Assembly: GCA_945835885.1 (NCBI GenBank)
Contig: CAMAJR010000009.1
Location: forward strand, 1-33,712
DNA from: an uncultured Alphaproteobacteria bacterium
GTDB lineage: Bacteria > Pseudomonadota > Alphaproteobacteria > RF32 > CAG-239
Direction: 5' to 3'
Length of the DNA stretch: 33,712 nucleotides
Shown here piece after piece: positions 9,743-18,464 of this stretch; positions within the stretch are counted from its first letter, which is position 1, and each line of letters opens with the position of its first letter. The notes below the pieces were generated by a model that was not told the origin of the DNA, searched no databases, and saw nothing but the letters and a program-made list of their open reading frames with translations. The position numbers and the translations under genes were made by a program.

Positions 9743-10193
9743 CATTCTCATTTCAAGAAAAATTAATTCGTTTTTTCAATATGTTATACTAAAAAATCCG
9801 GCGTTTTTCTTAAAAAAATATTAATATCATACAGTCTTTTTTGCACATTTTTTTGTATGAAATTTGGTTCTGAGGCGGAAAAATTACAAACTTTGCGTCC
9901 TCTTTAATAATATTATTTGTTTTTTTCAAGCATAATAGACAGAAATAAACACCAGACACGTTTTTATGTATAATTTTATGCATTTACATACCAATTTATC
10001 CAAAATTGTTAATAACTTTGAATGTATTGCTTTTTCCGCTGTGTTTATGTTCAAAAATAAATATTTATACACAAGTTTTTATCGAGTCTTAATTTTGGCA
10101 TTTTTGTAGAAGAATCGGATATATCGTAATGCACTCATTTATTGAATCGGTATAGCATAATGTGATAATGCCGTCGATTTCAAACGATGAAAT
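9743..10193. other. AT-rich non-coding gap with DnaA-box-like words
   Basis: About 450 bp of very AT-rich sequence with no convincing ORF on either strand, between the promoter of the giant gene and the terminator of the pilin-like gene. It contains one exact match to TTATNCACA (TTATACACA at 10065-10073) and one near-match (TTATCCAAA at 9996-10004). Two further near-matches lie just outside, in the leader (TGTTGATAA at 9620, TGTGGATAG at 9671). An imperfect repeat starting GAATCGG occurs at 10112 and 10144. The role is unknown; AT-richness alone makes chance matches likely. Confidence 0.3.
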
Positions 10194-10221
10194 TAAAAAG
10201 GGCGGATTATGCCACCGCCCT
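10194..10221 (-). terminator. Intrinsic terminator of the 1411-aa pilin-like gene
   Basis: Read on the minus strand, AGGGCGG and CCGCCCT form a 7-bp GC-rich stem around a 9-nt loop, followed by TTTTT. It lies 47 nt beyond the stop codon of the 1411-aa ORF, so the giant fibre gene further on should be a separate transcript. Confidence 0.8.
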
Positions 10222-10267
10222 CTTGTGTTGTGTTACAATAATGTTGCTGTTATATCAACAAGCATCT

Positions 10268-13200
10268 CTACCACAGTTCGTCGTATTTTAAAGCAGGGTC
10301 ATTCAACACCTTACGTTCGTCCGCGTGCGGTGCCGAATAATCTGTGTTCCAGTCATCTATCGTATATTGGATATTGCCGGCATTTTCAGTAGATCCATCG
10401 TCATCCCAATTAACCGTACCTGTTACTGAGTCATTATCTGTTTCTGAGACAACTTTGTTATCGATGAAGCAATAAGTGGTTGAATAACTGGTCAACGTAT
10501 TCTTCAACACCGGGAACAGATTCCAATAACCGTCGATTTCCGCATCGCCGTCATCATTATAGTCATCTTTTTTGGTGACGCCTAACACGTTCGCAACATT
10601 ACCGTATAACTCTACCGGATATATAAAGCCCGTCAGAACAGCCCAACCGTTAACATAGCCTGTATTCTCGTGTGTTGCTAATTCCTTAAATGCCGTTTTC
10701 AGCCATGTGCTCTTTTGAAACGAAATCGGACGTTGGTTCGGGTCGTTGGTAACCAAGAAATATGCGCCTTCATCCGTCTCACTCACACTCTGATTTTTTG
10801 CCAGTTTCGGTTCCGGTTTGCCGGAGGAGTTATATTTAGTGACATATTTATCGGCGACAACATCCGCCCTCAAAGCCAATCCCTTATTATCTTTGATGGC
10901 ATTTCTGTCTGCACCGGTGGACCGTGTGTTATAACCAAAGTGGTCAATATATAAGGTTTGGTCGCGCAAATCAACGTGCGAATTTTCGTGAAATACCGCT
11001 TCATCCGACTTTAACGTATCACGGTCAACACCGACACGCGCGACACCACCGATGAGGAACAATCTGTTTTCTTCATCACCGTCATCTTCCGGTCCTTTGC
11101 TATTTTGATAAAATTGCACAAGATCCGGTTCCCATTTACCGCCGTCATTTTCGGCACTTCCTCTGGTTGTTTGAAGTTGTGCCGGAACCGAACCTTTTTC
11201 TATCGAGCCCTGTTCCAAATCTCTGATTCTGCCGAATACCGGTTGATTTTCCAAAAATTCGGCCTTGCTGGTATAGTTAGTTTCCACAACACCGTCATCA
11301 CTTTGCACGTAAGCGCCGGGATTAGTAGCATCGACTTTCAGACCGAGCATCGCCGCCTGCGACACATCCAGACCAGCGCGATCGGCACCAGCCGGTTCCA
11401 AAGTTCCGACCGTTGCCATTTCAAAGCTGCCCGGAACAACCGTAATCGCTCTACCGTATCCCGGAGGACACGACGGTGCCGGAATAGACCCTAAATACGG
11501 CGATGCGTAAGGTGAAGTACCTTCACTTTCCGGTGTGCGATCTCCTTCATCACCGCTTAATTCTTTATAATCGGTTCCTTCACTATAGCTGTTGGTTGAG
11601 TAGTAAATTCTCTTGGTAATAAAGTCCGGCAAAATATCACTCAAACGCGCGCCAAAACGAGACGTCAGCTTAATATCCTTCATCACGGAAGTGTATGCCG
11701 GATTAACCATATATGTGTCGTATTTGTTGCTTACGCCACTTTGATAGTCGCTATCATTCAACGTATTGTTATACATAATACGCTCGCCTTTGATATTAAC
11801 ATTGTTTGCCACAAAACGTGACGCACGAACAGTGCCGGAAGAAGTATCGGCAGAAGCATTACCCTTTGGTTCTTCCCCACCAGTATAATCACTACGATTC
11901 GGCGCAATATCAATTAAGCCCTTTCGAATATATACCGTTCCTTGCGCCATGGTTCTTTTCCCGCCAGTTTTATTGTCCAATTCAAATGAATCAAATGAAT
12001 TATCGCTCCCACTCGTGTTTTCCCAACCTTTTGGGGCACCAACATACGCCTGACTACTGCCGTTTTCTAAGTCGATATACACAACACGTTTGGAATTATT
12101 GCCCGCCGTATCACTGTCTGACACAATGTTCACACCGGCATTGTATTGGTCGTCTATACCTTTATCCTCGCCTGAAGATTTTACCCCCATTGCCAAGAAC
12201 TTAACTGCTTTGTTTTCGTTGTTGCGAGATACTGCATCACTCGTAAACACTGTATCACCGTGGCCGGCTATTTTGAACTTACCGTTTGTATCGGTGTTAC
12301 TTGTTTTGTATGTTGTCGGGTCGTTATAATTACCACCGACCAAACCAGATTCTTCTGTATCATTACCGCGAATGGTGAAAACAGGATTTGCAGCGCTATC
12401 CGTTACTTGTAAGGTGGTGCCAATCATATCCACGTAACCGCCCTCTTCATACTTCACGCGGTACGGGCTATTTCCTCCCCCTTCTCCTGTTTCATCATCA
12501 GCCGATGTCGGACTGCCGATTGTGATTTCGTTCTTTTCTAAACGCTCACGCACGCCTTTTGTGCCGGTTGTCAGTTCAATCGAATGGCCTGTCGCCGCCT
12601 CACCATCAGTCCCCTGTGCAATTATCTTAACACCTGAATCGTTCATAATAAACTGCGTTTCATGCTTTGTCGGGTTTTCATTGGTATTCAAATCTTGGGC
12701 TGTCGAACCGAAGCGCATCGCAATCACATCATCATTGATTTCAACCTGCTTTAATGCCTTGGCGGGTGTCGTATTCCCCTCGCCGTCATCTGTTGCTTCC
12801 GCACCGTCGCGACTATGGATATGGACACCGTCTTCATCCACTTCCATCCATTTCAATCTGTCGTTGATGTTCGGTGAACCAACGGCAAGTTCCGCCACAC
12901 GGATTTTTTGCGTATCCAACTGCCCGGCTGCCAAAACACCGTTCACTGCCATATTGGAATCGACCACCACCGGGAACTGCGGCACCGCCGGTTGCCCAGT
13001 GTCATAACTTATTTTCGGAGCGTTTGATGCATCCTCAGTGGTATAGCCGTTATCGGTATCCGCACCCGAACCGTCGATTGTTTTATCGCCCGCTTTGGCA
13101 AGCAAGAGTTTGGTGCCGGTCGCTCCTCTGTCACCGACCCTAACCTCCTCCAAATCACTGTCCGACGCAATAATCAGCGGTGCATCTCCGCTGTCGCCTT

Positions 13201-14503
13201 TGCTGACAGGCATAATCTCAACTCGATTTCTACCCTCCGGCGCTTCCATTCCTTCCTGAACTTCTTCTTCGCTTTCGAGTTTTTCGGTCACAGCGGTAAT
13301 CAAATATTTGGTTGCTGTTCCCGTTGTTTCATCCTCATCAATTCCGCCGAGTTGAATTTTCGGACCGTGATAGGTCAGCTCATTTTCATCTGTGAACAAA
13401 CGCTTTCCGGCTGCTTCAAGCGAACCGGCAATATATGCGTTAATGCCATATTTACCTCTAGTGTCATCGGTTGCGTCGGCAATATACAAACCATAGCTTT
13501 CCAACCCCCTTTTCACGTCAGCATCGCCTTCTTCGCCTTCTGCGCCTTCACCGTTGCTTGTTTGATATTTTTCGTTAACATAAAGACTGTCACGGTCGCT
13601 GGCTTTTTCCCAACCTTTATCATTATCGGCATCAGAGCCGTCAGCACCGACAATCAACTGATTGATGTTACGAATACTGAAGTAACCGTCGGTTGTTTTA
13701 TCATCATAATCGTGACCTTTGTTTGCCAGTTCACCCATATAAATATCTGTGCGCATTGTGTTACGCCATTTTTCGATTTCACCGTTTTCTGCCGTGCGTT
13801 GCAGATATTTGGTCATGTCGCCACCCATACCTTCCGCACCGTTCACAACGTCTATTGATGATGTCACGATTGAATAATTGCCCGGTGTGCTGCCGGCAAT
13901 CGAACTCAATTCATCGCTGGTCAGATTCCAAGTGCCGCCGACGCCGCGTGCTTCACCTTCACGCACATAGCCGCCGTTTGAACCGATAAGCGAAGCAATT
14001 CGCACCGTACGCTCTTGTCCGATGGTTTCTTCTTCATCGCCGCCTCTTGCCGGAAACACCATAAATGCCGATAAATTATTGCCGGACCGCGCGACGGCAA
14101 ATGACGGTTGACCATAATTATATAAGTTGTCTTTGGCGCTGTAGCCGTAAGGAAGATACTTTTCAAGTTCATCCATTGCTTTAACCGTATCACTTCCGGC
14201 TTCATCGCTTCCCGGAACCGTTAATTCCAAATCATCCAATGAAACAATCGTCGGGTTATCACCCGCCGGTTCCGGAATTTTTTCCATCAACTCGGAATAA
14301 TTGGCCGCCAGCAAAGACTCGACACCATTCATATAAGTGCGAATAGCCGAGGCGGTATTGATGTCCTCAACTTCCATTGTGCGCTCCGCTGACTTTTTAT
14401 ACATTGTCGGCGTCACAACGGCTATCAAGCCGAGCATAGCCAAGGCCTCAATCATCAAGCCGCCTTGTTCTATTACGGATTTTTTGTTGTTAAACTTTTT
14501 CAT
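10268..14503 (-). CDS. Giant prepilin-like surface protein (1411 aa)
   Basis: AGGAG sits 7 nt before the ATG. Residues 1-15 form a short basic leader ending in GG. The next ~18 residues are hydrophobic (LMIEALAMLGLIAVVTP) with a Glu at position 19, which is +5 if cleavage is G14|G15; this is the arrangement of type IV prepilins and pseudopilins. The helix continues amphipathically (MYKKSAERTMEVEDINTASAI). After ~80 residues the protein becomes a very long, acidic, Gly/Asp/Thr-rich, beta-predicted body. It contains segments such as MAVNGVLAAGQLDTQKIRVAEL that resemble PilV-like pilus-tip or tail-fibre proteins. The few cysteines are near the C-terminus (SCPPGYG, TTYCFID). Ordinary pilins have 120-200 residues, so this is exceptionally long. 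It probably works as a membrane-inserted or pilus-tip adhesin. No pilus assembly ATPase or prepilin peptidase is in the window. Confidence 0.85.
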   Translation of the reverse strand: MKKFNNKKSVIEQGGLMIEALAMLGLIAVVTPTMYKKSAERTMEVEDINTASAIRTYMNGVESLLAANYSELMEKIPEPAGDNPTIVSLDDLELTVPGSDEAGSDTVKAMDELEKYLPYGYSAKDNLYNYGQPSFAVARSGNNLSAFMVFPARGGDEEETIGQERTVRIASLIGSNGGYVREGEARGVGGTWNLTSDELSSIAGSTPGNYSIVTSSIDVVNGAEGMGGDMTKYLQRTAENGEIEKWRNTMRTDIYMGELANKGHDYDDKTTDGYFSIRNINQLIVGADGSDADNDKGWEKASDRDSLYVNEKYQTSNGEGAEGEEGDADVKRGLESYGLYIADATDDTRGKYGINAYIAGSLEAAGKRLFTDENELTYHGPKIQLGGIDEDETTGTATKYLITAVTEKLESEEEVQEGMEAPEGRNRVEIMPVSKGDSGDAPLIIASDSDLEEVRVGDRGATGTKLLLAKAGDKTIDGSGADTDNGYTTEDASNAPKISYDTGQPAVPQFPVVVDSNMAVNGVLAAGQLDTQKIRVAELAVGSPNINDRLKWMEVDEDGVHIHSRDGAEATDDGEGNTTPAKALKQVEINDDVIAMRFGSTAQDLNTNENPTKHETQFIMNDSGVKIIAQGTDGEAATGHSIELTTGTKGVRERLEKNEITIGSPTSADDETGEGGGNSPYRVKYEEGGYVDMIGTTLQVTDSAANPVFTIRGNDTEESGLVGGNYNDPTTYKTSNTDTNGKFKIAGHGDTVFTSDAVSRNNENKAVKFLAMGVKSSGEDKGIDDQYNAGVNIVSDSDTAGNNSKRVVYIDLENGSSQAYVGAPKGWENTSGSDNSFDSFELDNKTGGKRTMAQGTVYIRKGLIDIAPNRSDYTGGEEPKGNASADTSSGTVRASRFVANNVNIKGERIMYNNTLNDSDYQSGVSNKYDTYMVNPAYTSVMKDIKLTSRFGARLSDILPDFITKRIYYSTNSYSEGTDYKELSGDEGDRTPESEGTSPYASPYLGSIPAPSCPPGYGRAITVVPGSFEMATVGTLEPAGADRAGLDVSQAAMLGLKVDATNPGAYVQSDDGVVETNYTSKAEFLENQPVFGRIRDLEQGSIEKGSVPAQLQTTRGSAENDGGKWEPDLVQFYQNSKGPEDDGDEENRLFLIGGVARVGVDRDTLKSDEAVFHENSHVDLRDQTLYIDHFGYNTRSTGADRNAIKDNKGLALRADVVADKYVTKYNSSGKPEPKLAKNQSVSETDEGAYFLVTNDPNQRPISFQKSTWLKTAFKELATHENTGYVNGWAVLTGFIYPVELYGNVANVLGVTKKDDYNDDGDAEIDGYWNLFPVLKNTLTSYSTTYCFIDNKVVSETDNDSVTGTVNWDDDGSTENAGNIQYTIDDWNTDYSAPHADERKVLNDPALKYDELW

Positions 14504-14550
14504 CGGCGTTCTCCTATTATATCATTCACTTACAATAATTTGTATATTGA

Positions 14551-15864
14551 TTAATCTTGCGGTTGATTAATCGGTTTATCTTTATGTTTATTTTGCCAGT
14601 CATTGTCTTTGGTCTTGCCTTCCGCAAACCCGACCATAAGATTATAACAATGGTATGCCGTATCAGTCGCCGGAATACGCTCATAAGCAAACATACACGG
14701 CGTTGAACTGCAATTTGCCTTAAATTCGTCTGTCTGCCAAAAAACAGAATTGTCAGGCAATTTTTCATATTCAATCACATAATCACTTTGAGTTTGGCGC
14801 TGATTTTCAAAAATCGGATTACCATATTCATCAAGCACCGCATTTCCGTCCTCATCTCGTTTTTGAACTCTTTCATAAGTTTTTATACCGACGGTCACAC
14901 CCGTTCGATCGCCTTTCGCACGTCTGGAATCCGCTTTTTGACGCACATTGCCGTGGCGCGCATTCATACCGTATAATTTACATTTCGGCTCACTTGAATT
15001 TCCGTCGCAAATTGTCCATCCGAAAACCGTATCGCTGTTAGAATCTTTTGCCAACATATTTACCAAAATCGGCAACGGAGAACGGTCTTTTTTAGAAAGC
15101 CATCTATCCGGAATTTGTGCAAAAGTCACTAAATAGCGCGTGCGTGAAGAAAGTCTTTTTTCGGTAGTGTGCGAACCATCATAGTCAGCATCTCGTTTCA
15201 TATCGCAACGCATAAAATTCTGCGCCGTTGCACGTTCGGCAACTTCATCCAAGCAATAAACAAAATGATTCACGCCCGTCGGAAAAACGGTGCGACCGCG
15301 TTGTGTGTCATATCCGTGCGGAACGTGTTTCATAAAGTGGTTATAGTTTTCAACCACATTATCTTCAAGATTATTACTGGTGTTCACAGTCCCCGGCGTT
15401 GTTGTCGATTCCGTTCCCGATTCGATTTCTGAGTCCGTCACAGGTTCAGAGGTCGGCGTGCCGTTACCGGCCGAACCCGCCGTAACCGGTCCCCAAAAAG
15501 TTTTCATTGTATCCGTGCCGACGGTAACGGTGCACGATTTTGCACATTTGTCTACGTTGTTCGCATAAAACATCGGATTAAAGCAGCTGACATTAACCGG
15601 ACCGCTTGCACTGGCACGCGTCACTTCATTGCCACACATACCGCAATTTTGAGATTCTTCTGCGGCATCCCAACATCCGGAATTGCGTTGATACATAATT
15701 TCGCATTCCATTGTTTTAAGCATAGCTTTATGCTCAATTTTAAAGCGATTGGACACGGTCGCCGCACGCACTTCGTTAAGTGCATGGTCTTTATCCGCAC
15801 GCGGCGATACATTATAAAAACTCAACGCTACCATAATCGTAGCCAATAATATCCATATATACAT
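14551..15864 (-). CDS. Membrane-anchored cysteine-rich protein, pilin-operon partner (437 aa)
   Basis: AAGGA lies 8 nt before the ATG. Residues 1-19 form one transmembrane helix (MYIWILLATIMVALSFYNV), followed by a charged helix (NEVRAATVSNRFKIEHKAM). This is the shape of a minor pilin or pseudopilin without a cleavable leader, although no prepilin peptidase site is visible. A cysteine cluster follows at about residues 53-110 (MECEI, SGCWDAA, NCGMCGN, NVSCF, DKCAKSC), suggesting disulphides in the periplasm. A Thr/Ser/Gly/Pro-rich linker comes at about 130-170, and further cysteines occur later. It lies 47 nt upstream of the 1411-aa prepilin-like gene on the same strand with no terminator between, so co-transcription is likely. 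I do not recognise a named family. A structural or anchoring partner of the giant pilin-like protein is inference. Confidence 0.75.
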   Translation of the reverse strand: MYIWILLATIMVALSFYNVSPRADKDHALNEVRAATVSNRFKIEHKAMLKTMECEIMYQRNSGCWDAAEESQNCGMCGNEVTRASASGPVNVSCFNPMFYANNVDKCAKSCTVTVGTDTMKTFWGPVTAGSAGNGTPTSEPVTDSEIESGTESTTTPGTVNTSNNLEDNVVENYNHFMKHVPHGYDTQRGRTVFPTGVNHFVYCLDEVAERATAQNFMRCDMKRDADYDGSHTTEKRLSSRTRYLVTFAQIPDRWLSKKDRSPLPILVNMLAKDSNSDTVFGWTICDGNSSEPKCKLYGMNARHGNVRQKADSRRAKGDRTGVTVGIKTYERVQKRDEDGNAVLDEYGNPIFENQRQTQSDYVIEYEKLPDNSVFWQTDEFKANCSSTPCMFAYERIPATDTAYHCYNLMVGFAEGKTKDNDWQNKHKDKPINQPQD

Positions 15865-15901
15865 CGATTTATCCTTAATCGAGGTTCACATTGTTTGTCT
15901 T

Positions 15902-15910
15902 AGTGTAACA
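15902..15910 (-). promoter_or_regulatory. Extended -10 promoter of the 437-aa/1411-aa unit
   Basis: On the minus strand TGTTACACT matches an extended -10 (TGn plus TACACT) about 40 nt upstream of the 437-aa start. The -35 region at the proper distance is poor, so this is a moderate prediction. Confidence 0.4.
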
Positions 15911-15974
15911 TAAATCAATTTAAAATACTACCCGAGTTTTGTGAACTTTTTGTTAAAAAAAACTCATAAAACGC

Positions 15975-16004
15975 AAAAAAAGGCGGTATCCTTCCCGCCT
16001 TTTT
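15975..16004 (-). terminator. Intrinsic terminator downstream of gapR
   Basis: AAAAAGGCGG and CCGCCTTTTT form a perfect 10-bp stem around the 8-nt loop TATCCTTC. It lies 24 nt after the gapR stop, with a T-tract on the minus strand. The symmetric A and T runs would let it act in both directions. Confidence 0.85.
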
Positions 16005-16027
16005 AAGATATGCAAATCGGCTTTAAT

Positions 16028-16291
16028 TTAGAAATCAAGCGCACGACGTAAAGTTGCCACCCAATTTTCCTGTTCATCACGGTCGGCCGCATTCATTTTG
16101 CGCAATTTCAGAACCGTGCGTAAGGCCTTAACGTCAAAACCGGCGCTTTTTGCCTCGGCATAAATATCGCGAATATCGCTTTGCAATTCTTTCTTTTCTT
16201 CTTCCAAGCGCTCTATCCGTTCAACAAGTGAGCGTAAGCGCGATGCATCAATTCCGCCGACTTCAACATTTACAATATTTTCATCTGCCAT
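16028..16291 (-). CDS. gapR: GapR-family nucleoid-associated protein (DUF2312)
   Basis: The true start is the internal MADENIV, residue 45 of the track ORF, because GAGGAG lies 8 nt before it; the upstream residues are leader sequence. The 87-aa product has a long alpha-helical coiled coil (ASRLRSLVERIERLEEEKKEL) followed by the family core DIRDIYAEAKSAGFDVKALR and the LRKM/E-W ending. The family is nearly universal in Alphaproteobacteria. In Caulobacter, GapR binds overtwisted AT-rich DNA ahead of replication and transcription machinery and supports topoisomerase action; that function is taken from the family. The gene is monocistronic, ends at a strong terminator and is divergent from pyk. 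Confidence 0.93.
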   Translation of the reverse strand: MADENIVNVEVGGIDASRLRSLVERIERLEEEKKELQSDIRDIYAEAKSAGFDVKALRTVLKLRKMNAADRDEQENWVATLRRALDF

Positions 16292-16325
16292 AGTTTTTCT
16301 CCTCAAAATAAAATTACTGTCCGTT

Positions 16326-16354
16326 TTTGTAGCAAACAATTTTGTTTTTGACAA
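16326..16354 (-). promoter_or_regulatory. Predicted gapR promoter
   Basis: On the minus strand TTGTCA and TACAAA are separated by 17 nt, about 35 nt upstream of the gapR start codon. The -35 overlaps a TTGACA word on the plus strand that may serve pyk, so the two divergent promoters may share sequence. Confidence 0.4.
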
Positions 16355-16446
16355 GTGATAATTTTTATTAAAGTTAAACTTGAAATTAATAACTTTTGAT
16401 TTATAACTGACAAAACAAAACAATTTTTTTTCGGAAAGGGAAAGTC

Positions 16447-17868
16447 ATGCCTATTGATACGCATACCAAAATTTTAGCCACAATCGGACCATCTACCGCA
16501 ACCAAGAAGATGATTGAAAAATTAGTCAAAGCCGGAGTCGATGCATTTCGTTTCAACTTTAGTCACGGCACACATGAAGAACACGCCGAGCGTTTGCAAA
16601 TTGTGCGTGATTTAAGCGAAAAATATAAGCGTCACCTGACCGTCATTGCCGATTTACAAGGTCCAAAACTGCGTGTCGGCACTTTTAAGACCGATAAAGT
16701 ATTACTCAAAAAAGGGCAAAAATTTACACTTGATATGCGTGATGTTGCCGGTGATGAAACGCGGGTTATGTTGCCGCATAAAGAAATTTTTGAAGCTCTT
16801 AAAATCGGCGATAAGCTCCTCTTAAACGACGGCAATATCGAGCTGGAAGTTATTTCTAACAAAAACTATGCGGCACAAACCGAGGTTAAAGTCGGCGGTT
16901 GGCTCTCTGCGCACAAAGGCGTGAACCTGCCAAACGTCAAACTGCCGATTAGCGCCATTACCGAAAAAGATAAAAAAGATTTGAAATTCGCGTTGGAACA
17001 AGGTGTTGACTGGGTGTGTCTGTCGTTTGTGCAAAGTATTGACGATGTGCGTATGGCACGCAAACTCATCGGCAAACGTGCGTGGATTATCTCCAAACTC
17101 GAAAAACCGAGCGCAATTGAAGAACTTGACGACATTATTAAAGAATCGGACGGAATTATGGTTGCGCGCGGCGATTTGGGCGTGGAATGCCCTATCCAAA
17201 CCGTGCCGGTGCTGCAAAAGCGTATTGTGAAAGCGTGTCGCAAATATGCTCGGCCGGTTATTGTGGCTACGCAAATGTTAGAGTCAATGATTGTGAATCC
17301 GACTCCGACCAGAGCGGAAGTTTCCGATGTGGCAACCGCGGTTTATGACGGCGCCGATGCGGTTATGCTCTCGGCCGAAACGGCAGCGGGAAGCTATCCG
17401 GCGGAAGCCGTCGAAATGATGCATCAAATCATCAAACAAGTAGAAGAAAACGACGGCTATTTTGCCCATTTGCAACAAGATTTAGACCTTTCTGACTGTG
17501 ATGACGTCGCCGATGCGATTACTTATGCGGCAGCCGAAATGTCACAAATTTTGCCGAATATTGCCGCTATTGTAACGTATACCAGCTCCGGTATCACGGC
17601 GCTGTCAATGGCGCGTGAACGTCCGACCGCACCGATTCTTTCTCTGACGGCTTCTCCGATTGTCGCACAGCGTTTAGGTATTGTATGGGGAGTTAAAGCA
17701 ACCGTTTGCGGTGAGTTCTTTAAAGACTTCAACCGAATCCGCGACAATGCACTGAATGCGGCCAAACAAAACAAAATAGGCAAAAAAGGCGACTATCTGA
17801 TTGTCACGGCCGGTTATCCGGTCGGACAAGCGGGAATGACAAACTTATTGCATACGTTGCAAATTTAG
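16447..17868 (+). CDS. pyk: Pyruvate kinase
   Basis: Pyruvate kinase converts phosphoenolpyruvate and ADP to pyruvate and ATP, the last step of glycolysis, in the cytoplasm. The 473-aa length is normal for the family. The N-terminal TKILATIGPST, RFNFSHG, ADLQGPKLRVG, the SKLEKPSAIEEL lysine motif around residue 220, MVARGDLGVE, and TQMLESMI with PTRAEVSDVATAVYDGADAVMLS are all present in order. The last ~120 residues form the C-terminal domain (ITYTSSG-like, ARERPTAPI, VTAGYPVG). GGAAAGGGAAAG provides the ribosome site. The gene is divergent from gapR and its 3' end faces a phosphoribosyltransferase only 5 nt away. Confidence 0.97.
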   Translation: MPIDTHTKILATIGPSTATKKMIEKLVKAGVDAFRFNFSHGTHEEHAERLQIVRDLSEKYKRHLTVIADLQGPKLRVGTFKTDKVLLKKGQKFTLDMRDVAGDETRVMLPHKEIFEALKIGDKLLLNDGNIELEVISNKNYAAQTEVKVGGWLSAHKGVNLPNVKLPISAITEKDKKDLKFALEQGVDWVCLSFVQSIDDVRMARKLIGKRAWIISKLEKPSAIEELDDIIKESDGIMVARGDLGVECPIQTVPVLQKRIVKACRKYARPVIVATQMLESMIVNPTPTRAEVSDVATAVYDGADAVMLSAETAAGSYPAEAVEMMHQIIKQVEENDGYFAHLQQDLDLSDCDDVADAITYAAAEMSQILPNIAAIVTYTSSGITALSMARERPTAPILSLTASPIVAQRLGIVWGVKATVCGEFFKDFNRIRDNALNAAKQNKIGKKGDYLIVTAGYPVGQAGMTNLLHTLQI

Positions 17869-17873
17869 AGCGT

Positions 17874-18308
17874 TTATGCTCTGTCTTCCGGTTCCCACGG
17901 AAAATTTATCCATAAGCCCTGCGGCTCGATAATCGGAGCAAAATCCGGCTTTATAATCGGATTCTTGTTCACTAACGTATAAATCCGAGCGTGCGGATAC
18001 TTTTGTCGCAAATAGCGCAAAGTTTCGCCGCTGTCGCATATATCATCGATAATATAGGTTGTTTCCGAATCAGGAATAATATCGGTTGTGGTATCAACAA
18101 TTTCCGAACGTTCCTGTGTGTCATCATAAGAAGAAAGGCGTATAAACAGGATATTTTTATAATTCAAATAGTGTGACACCAAAGCTGCCGGCATCAGCCC
18201 GCCGCGCGAAACCGCCGCGATTGTATATCCCTGCGGGGTTTGTTTTGTTATTTGTTGCGATATCAGACGGCAAGCCGCCTCTACTTGTTCGGAAGAAATA
18301 ATTTTCAT
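17874..18308 (-). CDS. Phosphoribosyltransferase, xanthine/guanine (Gpt-like)
   Basis: The 144-aa product starts at MKIISS; the GAGGGG ribosome site lies 6 nt upstream of it and within the track's TTG-initiated extension, which is therefore rejected. The PRPP-binding signature of type I phosphoribosyltransferases is clear at about residues 85-96 (YIIDDICDSGET). SRGGLMPAALVSHYL near residue 34 is the conserved early loop that binds pyrophosphate. It resembles the short xanthine phosphoribosyltransferase or Gpt proteins that salvage purine bases with PRPP; the exact base cannot be told from sequence. The gene converges on pyk with almost no spacer. Confidence 0.85.
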   Translation of the reverse strand: MKIISSEQVEAACRLISQQITKQTPQGYTIAAVSRGGLMPAALVSHYLNYKNILFIRLSSYDDTQERSEIVDTTTDIIPDSETTYIIDDICDSGETLRYLRQKYPHARIYTLVNKNPIIKPDFAPIIEPQGLWINFPWEPEDRA

Positions 18309-18383
18309 AACTGTCCCCTCGTGCAAAATTTTATTGCGGGCGTTATAACAAAAAACAAAAATATCGTCAATATATATTTATAA

Positions 18384-18412
18384 TTGACAAAAGAATTTTT
18401 ATGTGTTAAAAG
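18384..18412 (+). promoter_or_regulatory. Promoter of the 99-aa orphan gene
   Basis: A consensus TTGACA and TAAAAG are separated by 17 nt, with TG just before the -10 (extended -10). It lies about 52 nt before the start codon. Confidence 0.5.
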
Positions 18413-18464
18413 CGAATTACTTTATCAGTAATTATCATATTATTAACCCCTAACAAAAACACTT

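Noticed and set aside
16707-17243. Minus-strand ORFs inside pyk (125 and 150 aa)
   Set aside because: They lie wholly inside a highly conserved enzyme gene and have no recognisable content.
17867-17882. AGAGC/GCTCT hairpin between pyk and the phosphoribosyltransferase as a terminator
   Set aside because: The stem is only 5 bp, it overlaps the pyk stop and lacks a T-run on either strand.
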